Origin: Sphingomonas sp. UBA978
GTDB lineage: Bacteria > Pseudomonadota > Alphaproteobacteria > Sphingomonadales > Sphingomonadaceae
Assembly: GCF_002292295.1 (NCBI RefSeq)
Contig: NZ_DBBS01000019.1
Coordinates: 77,318-141,317 of the forward strand
Length of the DNA stretch: 64,000 bases
Direction of reading: 5' to 3'
Shown: positions 53,001 to 60,513 of the stretch, piece by piece
Layout of the letters: each line of letters begins with the position of its first letter
Position numbering within the stretch: the stretch's first letter is position 1
Made by a program: the position numbers and the translations under genes
Notes under the pieces: model-generated
The model's input: only the letters and a program-made list of their open reading frames with translations
Told to the model about the DNA's origin: nothing
The model's database searches: none

Positions 53001-53610
53001 GCTGTTCCAGGGTACGTTGTTCGCCAAGGCGCAGAGCCTGACCGGACAGGTGCTCGACGCGCAGATCGGCGGCGGCGTGTTCCAGGCGAGCACGCGTCGG
53101 ACGGTGGCGATCGCCAACACCACCTCGACGTTGCGCAGCCGCGACAATGCGCTCGCGGTGTCGGCGGAGGTCGGTCTCGCGCAGATGTTCGACGTGGGCG
53201 GTTTCAAGATCGGGCCGCGCGTCGCCGGTCGCGTCAACCACATCGGCTTCACGCCGACGCTGGAGACGGGTGGCGACGGGGCGTTGCGCTTCGGCAAGTA
53301 CGACCTCAACAGCGTTCAGGGCCGTGCCGGTCTGCAGATCGCCGGCGGCCAGACGCTCAAGCCCTTCGCCTCGGCCTATTTCGTCCATGACTTCAAGGAC
53401 CAGCCGGGCGTCTTCACCGCCAATTTCTTCGGCGGTACGGCCCCGGCGGGCTTCCGGTTGAGCAGCCAGGACCAGAATTGGGGCGAGATCGCCGCGGGCC
53501 TGTCCTATTCCACCGGGATGCTCGAACTGTCGGTCAGCGCCGACACGACCGTCGAGCGCAAGGACGTACGCAACCAGGCGTATCGCGGCGCGATCAAGTT
53601 CAAATTCTGA
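50008..53610 (+). CDS. Autotransporter trypsin-like serine protease
   Basis: 1200 residues. A signal peptide ends at TAAQAQS (about residue 30). A trypsin-like S1 domain follows, with catalytic H149 (NPRTVIFAAHC), D238 (LQADVAIATLD) and S372 (GGDSGGPLIL). Residues about 610-780 are a passenger stem with autotransporter-associated repeats (GGNLILASAGTLLVDVGPNG). The last 270 or so residues are a beta-barrel translocator ending in the expected terminal Phe (AYRGAIKFKF). The protease is thus displayed on or released from the outer membrane. No good ribosome site is visible before the ATG. Confidence 0.92.
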   Translation: MSGNVFRGVARRALLASTALIVLPTAAQAQSAPTGVENIAQSGARLPLSGLETIALSERPSFAEDIAHGATLTPLANLDAMVEQNRALPLSSLENEPNIVIRQPGTSTTSLDLGTSVNGVGNMTIAYADGIGICTGTLINPRTVIFAAHCVNENSAGTGAQDPWQYGSAGGGIPIAFGFQANNLPAVRAWYLPTVTGGAANPDQFKTNTANFLYNVNQVVYNADSLKLGLAQNFLQADVAIATLDTPAANVPTWALLFSVLPAPATISDTTGTGYHVTITGYGRSGTATTTTGDTLAVDYRRRIAENTIGILGSFNDRDAFIFGTNGTLPQNLYQLDMDDPRRGTTAKSPYDFNLFKDNALPNEGTTAGGDSGGPLILDRAFAKQVVIGVLSGGSRFYGAQPFGSYGTESFYQPLYLFWDYVVANNPYRYAQTKAGDGLWTDASRWVTALDPNYQIVVSGQLANGVPTTTGAGIAGDANKFGKVCFESATLSDCVDIRTGIEYVNGQPVPGTGTTPTSDGATLGTAAVNASQPTKVGTDLLTGGENVAQAGEATPAAVVATPAPTLANGLPGATNFVPNNVDPNRVTKTAARYYDVSLTAAGTTTLNTAVTIDRFTVAGSTAKLAVTSTGSLTSLMGITQVTGVVENNGIVTSRGDYMNLGGTITGSGRFNAPFFTNVSGMIAPGTAGTIGTLTVGGNLILASAGTLLVDVGPNGTSDRVAVVRNGTADGIANVGGRVGFAPVAGHTIRYNDVYTIVTAAGGITGAFQTASPLSAILTPQFVYSANAVQARIVAGTYASVVANTPIQTAFAGLLDRNRASNYNALSGLYGTLDIQNAATIQSTLEGLAPRTTPLKYGMGTVATENMSRFYRQHLAGIDPAETPGGTLTMTGQPLQFASLMASDLPTTQATASDTTSTTVREGVLPENVNVFIAGGYVDGDSRSLRDARPFGGRDNFDGFYVVSGLEAKVGDSGVVGFGVGYTKLDGTTGGVAQSARGELFQGTLFAKAQSLTGQVLDAQIGGGVFQASTRRTVAIANTTSTLRSRDNALAVSAEVGLAQMFDVGGFKIGPRVAGRVNHIGFTPTLETGGDGALRFGKYDLNSVQGRAGLQIAGGQTLKPFASAYFVHDFKDQPGVFTANFFGGTAPAGFRLSSQDQNWGEIAAGLSYSTGMLELSVSADTTVERKDVRNQAYRGAIKFKF

Positions 53611-53632
53611 TCTGCGTCATCGGTTAAAAGGC

Positions 53633-53665
53633 AGGGCCGCCCTTCCCATCGGGAGGGGCGGCCCT
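53633..53665 (+). terminator. Hairpin after the autotransporter gene
   Basis: AGGGCCGCCCTTCCC and GGGAGGGGCGGCCCT pair (14 of 15) around ATC, 23 bases after the autotransporter stop and before the convergent acyl-CoA dehydrogenase gene. It could stop transcription from both sides. Confidence 0.7.
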
Positions 53666-53721
53666 CGTCATTTCCCGACTGCTGCGATCGATCGTCGCAG
53701 GTCATGGAATGCGGGCAAAAG

Positions 53722-54876
53722 CTACAGCTTGCGCCCGATCACTTCCTTCATGATCTCGTTCGTCCCGCCATAGATGCGGCTCACCCGGGCGGCACGCCAC
53801 GCGCGGGCGATCGGATATTCGTTCATATACCCCGCGCCACCGTGGAGCTGCAGGCAGGCGTCCATCACCTCCCATTGCAACTCCGTGTGCCACAGCTTCG
53901 CCGCGGCGCCCTCCTCGTTGGTCAGCTGTCCATCGAGATGGCGGCGGATCGCCCAGTCGAGGTGCGCCCAGCCGACCTGCAGCTTCGTCGCCAGCCCGGC
54001 GAGCACGAAACGCGTGTTCTGGAAATCGAAGACGACGCCTGCAAACGCCTTGCGATCCTTGGTGAAGGCGACCGTCTCGTCGAACGCCTTCTGCGACGAG
54101 GCCTGTGCGCCGACCGCGATCGACAGCCGCTCCTGCGGCAGCTGGCTCATCAGATAGACGAAGCCCTTGCCCTCTTCGCCGAGGCAATGGGTGATCGGCA
54201 CGCGCACGTCGTCGAAGAACAGTTCGGACGTGTCCGCCGCCTCCTGCCCGATCTTGTCGAGCTTGCGCCCCCGGCGGAACCCCTCGCGGTCCGCCTCGAC
54301 CAGGATGATCGACATGCCCTTGTATGCGGGCTGCGCGGTCGGATCGGTCTTGGCGACGACCAGCACCAGATCGGCGTTCTGGCCGTTGGTGATATAGGTC
54401 TTGCTGCCGTTGACGACATAATGGTTGCCGTCGCGCCTGGCGGTGGTGCGGATCGCCTGAAGGTCGCTGCCGGTGCCGGGCTCGGTCATCGCGATCGCGC
54501 TGATCGTCTCGCCGGACACCATCCGCGGCAGCCAGTGGCGCTTCTGCTCCTCCGACCCGTAATGCTCCAGATAGCCGACGACGATGTCCGATTGCAGCGT
54601 GAACCCCGCCGGCACGCCGTTGTAGGTCAGTTCCTCGTTGACGATCGCATTGTAGCCGAAATCGAGGCCGAGGCCGCCATAGGCCTCCGGCACGGTCGGA
54701 CAGAGCATGCCGACCTCGCCCGCCTGCCGCCAGAAGCTTGGCGGGACCAGCCGGTTCGCCTCCCATTCGGCAACGTTCGGAACGCCCTCCTTGCGCAGGA
54801 AGCTGCGCACCGTCTGGCGGAATGCCTCGTGATCCTCGTGATATGCGGAGCGTCCCGCGACGTCGTCGAGCGTCAT
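53722..54876 (-). CDS. Acyl-CoA dehydrogenase
   Basis: 384 residues, the typical ACAD length and domain order: helical N-domain, beta barrel with IAMTEPGTGSDLQAI and NGSKTYITNGQNADLVLV, and helical C-domain with RIYGGTNEIMKEVI. The usual Glu of the last motif (YEGT) is Gly, while QERLSIA in the middle supplies a Glu at the position used by isovaleryl- and long-chain dehydrogenases. FAD-dependent, it makes a 2,3-double bond in an acyl-CoA and passes electrons to ETF. It is divergent from the FAH-family gene. Confidence 0.93.
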   Translation of the reverse strand: MTLDDVAGRSAYHEDHEAFRQTVRSFLRKEGVPNVAEWEANRLVPPSFWRQAGEVGMLCPTVPEAYGGLGLDFGYNAIVNEELTYNGVPAGFTLQSDIVVGYLEHYGSEEQKRHWLPRMVSGETISAIAMTEPGTGSDLQAIRTTARRDGNHYVVNGSKTYITNGQNADLVLVVAKTDPTAQPAYKGMSIILVEADREGFRRGRKLDKIGQEAADTSELFFDDVRVPITHCLGEEGKGFVYLMSQLPQERLSIAVGAQASSQKAFDETVAFTKDRKAFAGVVFDFQNTRFVLAGLATKLQVGWAHLDWAIRRHLDGQLTNEEGAAAKLWHTELQWEVMDACLQLHGGAGYMNEYPIARAWRAARVSRIYGGTNEIMKEVIGRKL

Positions 54877-54935
54877 GCCTCTCTCCCGTTTTGCCGGCGA
54901 GGCTGCGATCCGCGTCGACGTCCGTCAAGTGCAAA

Positions 54936-54949
54936 ATAACAAATGTTAT
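54936..54949. promoter_or_regulatory. ATAAC-N4-GTTAT palindrome in acyl-CoA dehydrogenase/FAH divergent region
   Basis: ATAACAAATGTTAT is a perfect palindrome with six-base arms, 60 bases upstream of the acyl-CoA dehydrogenase start and 91 bases before the FAH-family start. It matches the 47105-47118 site in core and spacing, suggesting one dimeric regulator. Confidence 0.55.
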
Positions 54950-55039
54950 GGACGGGATCGTAACCGCTGTAACTTTTTCCGGTGCACGCGCCCGACGGAG
55001 CCGATACACAGTTGGTCCAACGACAAAGAGGATGCCCGC

Positions 55040-56041
55040 ATGAAACTCGCCAGCCTGAAGCATGGACGCGACGGCAAGCTCGTCGTCGTCTCCAACGATC
55101 TCGCCTGGTATGCCGATGCGGGCCATATCGCGCCGACGTTGCAGGCGGCACTGGACGATTGGGACCGGCTGCTGCCCGATCTCCGCAATCTCGCCACCGA
55201 CCTCGACCATGCGGTGATCCCGCGCGAACGGTTCCACGAGCATGACGCCGCGTCGCCGTTGCCGCGCGCCTATCAATGGGCGGACGGATCGGCCTATGTG
55301 AACCATGTCGCGCTGGTGCGGCAGGCGCGCAACGCGGAGATGCCCGAGACGTTCTGGCACGATCCGCTGATGTACCAGGGCGGCTCCGACGGCTTTCTCG
55401 CCCCCCGCGATCCGATCCCACTCGCCGACGAAGCCTGGGGCTGCGACCTCGAGGCGGAGGTGGTGGTCGTCACCGGCGACGTGGCGATGGGCGTAAGTCG
55501 CGACGAGGCGCTGGCAGGAGTGCGGCTGGTCGGGCTGACCAACGACGTGTCCTTGCGCAGTCTCATCCCGGGCGAACTCGCCAAGGGCTTCGGCTTCTTC
55601 CAGTCGAAGCCGGCCAGCGCCTTCTCGCCGGTCTTCGTCACCCCCGATGCGCTCGGCGACTGGTGGCGCGACGGCAAGCTGCACCGCCGGCTGATGGTCG
55701 ACCTCAACGGCAAGCCGTTCGGACGCGCCGAGGCGGGCGAGGACATGACCTTCGATTTCGGCACGCTGGTCGCGCATGCGGCGAAGACGCGGCGGCTGTG
55801 CGCGGGTACGATCGTCGGTTCGGGAACGGTCTCCAATCGCGGGCCGGACGGCGGGCCGGGGAAGACGATCGAGCAGGGCGGCGTGGGCTATTCCTGCCTC
55901 GCCGAGATCCGCACGATCGAGACGATCGCCGGCGGCACGCCGGTGACGCCGTTCCTCAAGAAGGGCGACACGGTGCGGATCTGGGCGGAAGACGACCGCC
56001 ACCATCCGATCTTCGGCGTGATCGAACAGACGGTGGAGTGA
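55040..56041 (+). CDS. Fumarylacetoacetate hydrolase family protein, probably fumarylacetoacetase
   Basis: 333 residues starting MKLASLKHGRDGKLVVVSNDLAWYADAGHIAPTLQAALDDW, the bacterial fumarylacetoacetase-type opening with an N-terminal SH3-like domain. The catalytic FAH domain has WGCDLEAEVVVVTGD (metal ligands), LTNDVSLRSLIPGELAKGFGFFQSKP and GGTPVTPFLKKGDTVRIWAED. If correct it cleaves fumarylacetoacetate to fumarate and acetoacetate in tyrosine breakdown, but no hpd or hmgA neighbour is visible, so the substrate is uncertain. GAGG lies nine bases before the ATG. Confidence 0.85.
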   Translation: MKLASLKHGRDGKLVVVSNDLAWYADAGHIAPTLQAALDDWDRLLPDLRNLATDLDHAVIPRERFHEHDAASPLPRAYQWADGSAYVNHVALVRQARNAEMPETFWHDPLMYQGGSDGFLAPRDPIPLADEAWGCDLEAEVVVVTGDVAMGVSRDEALAGVRLVGLTNDVSLRSLIPGELAKGFGFFQSKPASAFSPVFVTPDALGDWWRDGKLHRRLMVDLNGKPFGRAEAGEDMTFDFGTLVAHAAKTRRLCAGTIVGSGTVSNRGPDGGPGKTIEQGGVGYSCLAEIRTIETIAGGTPVTPFLKKGDTVRIWAEDDRHHPIFGVIEQTVE

Positions 56042-56202
56042 TGCGCACGCCTCCCCGCATCGGGGAGGAGCATCGCCGCACATCCTGCGTTCCCCACGGC
56101 ACGTCCCTGCACGCGCAAATCACGCTTGAAATTTAATTACAACGGCGCAACAGGATCAAACAACACCGTCGGCGACTCTCGCCGGACGCAGAGGAGAGAA
56201 GA

Positions 56203-57492
56203 GTGGCCAGCGAGCACCCTCGCGCCAATTTGCAGCCGCTGACGCTGCATGTGCCGGAACCCAAGTTCCGGCCCGGCGACGCCGTCGACTTCGCCGCGGT
56301 GGACGTGCCCGCCGCGGGCGCGGCACGGCGACCGGACACGGCGGATTCCGCGCATGATTTCATCGACCTCGCCTATACGATGGTCCGCGTCCTCGACGAG
56401 GACGGGCAGGCGGTCGGCCCGTGGGATCCGAAGCTTTCCCCCGATGCCTTGCGCAAGATGCTGCGCAACATGGCGCTGCTCCGCGCCTTCGACGAGCGCA
56501 TGTTCCGCGCGCAGCGGCAGGGCAAGACCAGCTTCTACATGAAGGCGACGGGCGAGGAGGCGGTCGCGGTCGCGGCGGCGCAGGCGCTCGATTTCGAGGA
56601 CATGTGCTTCCCCTCCTATCGCCAGCAGGGCCTGCTCATCGCGCGCGGCTATCCGCTGGTCGAGATGATGAACCAGATCTACTCGAACCGTGGCGACAAG
56701 CTGCAGGGCAAGCAGCTGCCGATCATGTATTCGGCGCGCGATCACGGCTTCTTCTCGATCTCGGGCAATCTCACCACGCAATATCCGCAGGCGGTCGGCT
56801 GGGCGATGGCGTCGGCGGCGAAGGGCGATACGCGCATCGCCGCGACCTGGTGCGGCGAGGGATCGACCGCGGAGGGCGACTTCCACTCCGCCTGCACCTT
56901 TGCGGCGGTCTATCGCGCGCCGGTGATCTTCAACGTCGTCAACAACCAATGGGCGATCTCCAGCTTCTCGGGCTTCGCCGGCGCGGAGGCGACGACCTTC
57001 GCGGCGCGCGCGATCGGCTATGGCATCGCCGGCCTGCGCGTCGACGGCAACGACGCGCTTGCCGTCTATGCCGCGACCCTGTGGGCGGCGGAGCGCGCGC
57101 GCACCAATGCCGGGCCGACGCTGATCGAACATTTCACCTATCGCGCGGAGGGGCATTCGACCTCCGACGATCCCTCGCAATATCGCAGCGCGGGCGAGCC
57201 GACGGCATGGCCGCTCGGCGATCCGATCGCGCGCCTGAAGCACCACCTCATCGCCATCGGCGAATGGGACGAGGCACGCCACGCCGCGCAGGACAAGGAG
57301 CTCGCCGAATATGTCCGTGCCGAGCAGAAGGAGGCCGAGAAGAACGGCATCCTCGGCCACGGCCTGCACCAGCCGCTCGACACGCTGTTCGACGGCGTGT
57401 TCGAGGACATGCCCTGGCATCTGCGCGAACAGCAGGCGCAGATGATGGCGGAAGAAGAGGCGAGCGGCCGGCCATGGGCACCCAAGTCGTGA
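56203..57492 (+). CDS. bkdA1: Branched-chain 2-oxoacid dehydrogenase E1 alpha
   Basis: 429 residues from a GTG with GAGGAGAG upstream. The thiamine-diphosphate motif is GEGSTAEGDFHSACTF...NN (about residues 230-260), with YRQQGLLIARGYPL and HSTSDDPSQYR further on, typical of the BCKDH alpha subunit rather than pyruvate dehydrogenase. It decarboxylates the 2-oxoacids from valine, leucine and isoleucine. It is followed by E1 beta after a 121-base gap containing an inverted repeat; E3 is not in the window. Confidence 0.95.
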   Translation: MASEHPRANLQPLTLHVPEPKFRPGDAVDFAAVDVPAAGAARRPDTADSAHDFIDLAYTMVRVLDEDGQAVGPWDPKLSPDALRKMLRNMALLRAFDERMFRAQRQGKTSFYMKATGEEAVAVAAAQALDFEDMCFPSYRQQGLLIARGYPLVEMMNQIYSNRGDKLQGKQLPIMYSARDHGFFSISGNLTTQYPQAVGWAMASAAKGDTRIAATWCGEGSTAEGDFHSACTFAAVYRAPVIFNVVNNQWAISSFSGFAGAEATTFAARAIGYGIAGLRVDGNDALAVYAATLWAAERARTNAGPTLIEHFTYRAEGHSTSDDPSQYRSAGEPTAWPLGDPIARLKHHLIAIGEWDEARHAAQDKELAEYVRAEQKEAEKNGILGHGLHQPLDTLFDGVFEDMPWHLREQQAQMMAEEEASGRPWAPKS

Positions 57493-57508
57493 TTGCGCCC
57501 CGCCGATC

Positions 57509-57602
57509 CGTCATCCCCGCGCGGGCGGGGATCCATAGCCGCGACCTTTGCAGTTCTCCTTTCCACCTGCGCGTCTGGATCCCCGCCTCCGCGGGGATGA
57601 CG
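57509..57602. repeat. Inverted repeat between E1 alpha and E1 beta genes
   Basis: CGTCATCCCCGCGCGGGCGG at the left and CCGCGGGGATGACG at the right are imperfect reverse complements, around a roughly 42-base spacer. The related short inverted repeat at 4746-4771 shares the CGTCA-CCCCG core. It lies inside the bkd operon, ending 11 bases before the E1 beta start. Confidence 0.8.
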
Positions 57603-57613
57603 AAGGGTTTTGT

Positions 57614-58684
57614 ATGACCGACACCGCGATGCAGGGCGAACCTGCCGCCGACACCGCCGACACCGGCACCACCCGCATGAACATGATCCAGGCGATCAAT
57701 TCCGCGCTCGACATCTGCATGGGTCGCGATCCGGACGTGCTGGTGATGGGCGAGGACGTTGGTTATTTCGGCGGCGTCTTCCGCGCGACCGCGGGGTTGC
57801 AGGCGAAATACGGCAAGACCCGCGTCTTCGATACGCCGATTACCGAAACCGGCATCATCGGCGTTGCGATCGGCATGGGCGCCTATGGCCTGCGCCCGGT
57901 GCCGGAAATCCAGTTCGCCGACTACATCTATCCCGCGCTCGACCAGCTCGTGTCCGAAGCGGCGCGGCTGCGCTATCGGTCGGCGGGCGAGTTCATCAGC
58001 CCGATGACGGTGCGCTCGCCGTTCGGTGGCGGCATCTTCGGCGGCCAGACGCACAGCCAGTCGCCGGAGGGGATCTTCACCCACGTCTCCGGCATCAAGA
58101 CGGTGATCCCGGCGACACCCTATGACGCCAAGGGGCTGCTGATCTCGGCGATCGAGGACAACGATCCCGTCCTCTTCTTCGAACCCAAGCGAATCTACAA
58201 CGGCCCGTTCAACGGCTATTGGGATAAGCCCGCCGAAAACTGGTCGAAGCATCCCGGCGGCGACGTGCCGACCGGCTACTACAAGGTCCCGCTCGGCAAG
58301 GCGGCGGTGGTCCGCGAGGGCGAGGCGCTGACGGTCCTGTGTTACGGTACGATGGTCCACGTCTGCACCGCGGTGATGGCCGAACACAATGTCGACGCGG
58401 AGATCGTCGATCTGCGCACGCTGGTGCCGCTCGACATCGAGACGATCGAGGCATCGGTGAAGAAGACCGGTCGCTGCATGATCGTCCATGAGGCGACGCG
58501 CACCTCCGGCTTCGGTGCGGAGCTGTCGGCGCTGGTGCAGGAACGCTGCTTCTACCACCTCGAGGCGCCGATCGAGCGCGTCACCGGCTATGACACGCCC
58601 TACCCGCACAGCCTGGAATGGGCCTATTTCCCGGGGCCGGTCCGTATCGGACAGGCGCTCAAGAAGATCATGAAGGACGCATAG
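57614..58684 (+). CDS. bkdA2: Branched-chain 2-oxoacid dehydrogenase E1 beta
   Basis: 356 residues, start MTDTAMQGEPAADTAD with AAGGG eight bases before the ATG; the frame open upstream is repeat sequence. Landmarks are MGEDVGYFGGVFRATAGL, FDTPITETGIIGVAIGMG, QTHSQSPEGIFTHVSGI and TGYDTPYPHSLE, all characteristic of the BCKDH beta subunit. It completes the alpha2-beta2 E1 that decarboxylates branched 2-oxoacids. The E2 gene starts one base after its stop. Confidence 0.95.
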   Translation: MTDTAMQGEPAADTADTGTTRMNMIQAINSALDICMGRDPDVLVMGEDVGYFGGVFRATAGLQAKYGKTRVFDTPITETGIIGVAIGMGAYGLRPVPEIQFADYIYPALDQLVSEAARLRYRSAGEFISPMTVRSPFGGGIFGGQTHSQSPEGIFTHVSGIKTVIPATPYDAKGLLISAIEDNDPVLFFEPKRIYNGPFNGYWDKPAENWSKHPGGDVPTGYYKVPLGKAAVVREGEALTVLCYGTMVHVCTAVMAEHNVDAEIVDLRTLVPLDIETIEASVKKTGRCMIVHEATRTSGFGAELSALVQERCFYHLEAPIERVTGYDTPYPHSLEWAYFPGPVRIGQALKKIMKDA

Positions 58685-58685
58685 G

Positions 58686-60056
58686 ATGGGCCGCTTCACC
58701 TTCAAGCTGCCGGACATCGGCGAAGGCATCGCCGAGGCCGAGATCGTCGCCTGGCACGTCGCGGTCGGCGACCGGGTCGAGGAAGACCAGAACATCGCCG
58801 ACATGATGACCGACAAGGCCACCGTCGAGATGGAGTCGCCGGTCGCCGGAACGGTGGTCGAACGCGCCGGCGAGGTCGGCGACCAGGTCGCGATCGGCGC
58901 TGCGCTGGTGGTGATCGAGACGGAGGATGCGGGCGAGGGTGAGGCTGAAGCGGCCGTCGCGCCGCCTTCGTCCGAGCAGGCGGAAGTTGCCGAACAATAT
59001 GAGGCGGAGAATCCGGGGGTCGAGGAAGCCGGCAGCGCCGGTTCGACCACCCCGGCGCGATCGGGCGAGAGCGCCGAGCCATCCCCCCTGCGTGCCGAGC
59101 CTGTCGAAGCACGCGCCGCAAGCGCGGCGCCCGCGGCGGGCGGCCCTTCGACCGGCGCGGGGCGAACGGAGGACAGGGTGCCTTCGCAGCCCCATGTCCT
59201 CGCATCCCCGGCGGTCCGCGCCCGCGCGCGCGACCTCGGTATCGACCTCGCACAGGTCAAGACCGACGCCGATCGCATCCGTCATGCCGACCTCGACGCG
59301 TTCCTGCGCTACAATGCCGGGCAGGGCTATCAGGCCCCGGGCGCATCGCGCGCGCGGGCCGATGAGCAGGTCCGCGTCATCGGCATGCGTCGCCGCATCG
59401 CCGAGAATATGGCGGCATCGAAGCGCAACATCCCGCATTTCACCTATGTCGACGAGATCGACGTCACCGCGCTGGAGGCGATGCGGGCCGATCTCAACGA
59501 CCATCGCGGCGCGCGTCCCAAGCTGACGATGCTACCGCTGCTGATCGTCGCGATCTGCCGGACCTTGCCCGAGTTTCCGATGCTCAACGCGCGCTACGAC
59601 GACGAGGCGGGCGTGGTCACGCGGTCGGGTCGCGTCCACCTCGGCATGGCGGCGCAGACCGATGCGGGGCTGACCGTCCCCGTCATTCGCGACGCGCAGG
59701 ATCGCAACGTCTGGCAGCTCGCCACCGAGATCACCCGCCTTGCCGAAGCCGCGCGCGCCAACAAGCTCGCGCCGCACGAACTCGGCAACGGCACGATCAC
59801 GGTGACGTCGCTCGGCCCGCTCGGCGGTATCGCGACCACACCAGTCATCAACCGGCCCGAGGTCGCGATCATCGGCCCCAACAAGATCGTCGAACGCCCC
59901 GTCTTCACCGGTCGCGGCGATGAGATCCGGCGGGCCAAATTGATGAACCTGTCGATCAGCTGCGACCATCGCGTCGTCGACGGCTGGGATGCGGCGAGCT
60001 ACGTCCAGGCGCTCAAAAAGCAGCTCGAAACCCCGGTGTTGCTCTTCGCCGACTGA
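58686..60056 (+). CDS. bkdB: Branched-chain 2-oxoacid dehydrogenase E2 (lipoyl acyltransferase)
   Basis: 456 residues. A lipoyl domain (residues 1-80) has the lipoylation site K44 (MMTDKATVEM). Then a long linker (about 85-175), an E3-binding domain (VLASPAVRARARDLGIDL, about 178-210) and the acyltransferase core with H428 and D432 in SCDHRVVDGWD. The linker includes PLRAEPVEARAAS...GAGRTEDR, which is translated from an inverted repeat related to the one at 63231-63292. E2 accepts the branched acyl group from E1 and passes it to CoA. Confidence 0.95.
   Translation: MGRFTFKLPDIGEGIAEAEIVAWHVAVGDRVEEDQNIADMMTDKATVEMESPVAGTVVERAGEVGDQVAIGAALVVIETEDAGEGEAEAAVAPPSSEQAEVAEQYEAENPGVEEAGSAGSTTPARSGESAEPSPLRAEPVEARAASAAPAAGGPSTGAGRTEDRVPSQPHVLASPAVRARARDLGIDLAQVKTDADRIRHADLDAFLRYNAGQGYQAPGASRARADEQVRVIGMRRRIAENMAASKRNIPHFTYVDEIDVTALEAMRADLNDHRGARPKLTMLPLLIVAICRTLPEFPMLNARYDDEAGVVTRSGRVHLGMAAQTDAGLTVPVIRDAQDRNVWQLATEITRLAEAARANKLAPHELGNGTITVTSLGPLGGIATTPVINRPEVAIIGPNKIVERPVFTGRGDEIRRAKLMNLSISCDHRVVDGWDAASYVQALKKQLETPVLLFAD
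59086..59169. repeat. Inverted repeat embedded in the E2 linker coding sequence
   Basis: CTGCGTGCCGAGCCTGTCG on the left and CCCTTCGACCGGCGCGGGG on the right resemble the arms of the intergenic element at 63231-63292 (ATGCCGAGTCTGTCGAAG and CCCTTCGACAGGCTCAGGG). The reading frame runs straight through, adding about 28 residues to the linker. Confidence 0.75.
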
Positions 60057-60435
60057 CGCGAAGCGGTATCGGTCCCATACGCCGCCGCATGTCGGTCTGG
60101 AGCAGGCGGCGTTCGACGCGCGACAGCATCGCGGCACAACTCGCCTGTTGTTGCGGGCGCAGCCGTCCGTCCTGTTCGATGATCCGGTCCATCTCCGACC
60201 AGACCCGGTCGAGGTCCTGCCGCATGAAGGTCGCCGGGCCGCGAGGCAGGGCGCCGGTCCGCTTGTGCCGGTCGATCGCCTCGGCCAGCCGCGCCAGCCG
60301 CGCCGTGAAATAGGCCTGCTGTTCCGCGCCCTTCGCCGCATACATCCGGTCGCGTTCGCTGGCCGGTGCGGCATGTGCCGAACCGGCCAGCAAGATCGCG
60401 GCGATGATCGCGCAAGAAGAGGAGCCGCCCCGCAT
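60013..60435 (-). CDS. Small secreted protein, unknown function
   Basis: 140 residues. MRGGSSSCAIIAAILLAGSAHAAPAS is a plausible signal peptide ending SAHA-AP. The mature part is rich in Arg, Gln and Ala (AYFTARLARLAEAIDRHKRTG; RVWSEMDRIIEQDGRLRPQQQ) and may be helical, resembling LprI-like secreted proteins in general character only. It converges on the E2 gene and overlaps its last 44 bases. It lacks a strong ribosome site. It is probably real because the 457-base gap is otherwise empty. Confidence 0.55.
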   Translation of the reverse strand: MRGGSSSCAIIAAILLAGSAHAAPASERDRMYAAKGAEQQAYFTARLARLAEAIDRHKRTGALPRGPATFMRQDLDRVWSEMDRIIEQDGRLRPQQQASCAAMLSRVERRLLQTDMRRRMGPIPLRVSRRRATPGFRAAF

Positions 60436-60513
60436 AGGCAGCGGCTCTTACACGATGAGAGTAAACAATGTCCGAAATGGCCGCAGCGTAGCCGGCTGTG
60501 TTGCCGCGTCCGG

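Noticed and set aside
53702..56083. 793-codon frame spanning the acyl-CoA dehydrogenase and FAH genes
   Set aside because: Crosses two well-supported genes on opposite strands and contains only shadow sequence.
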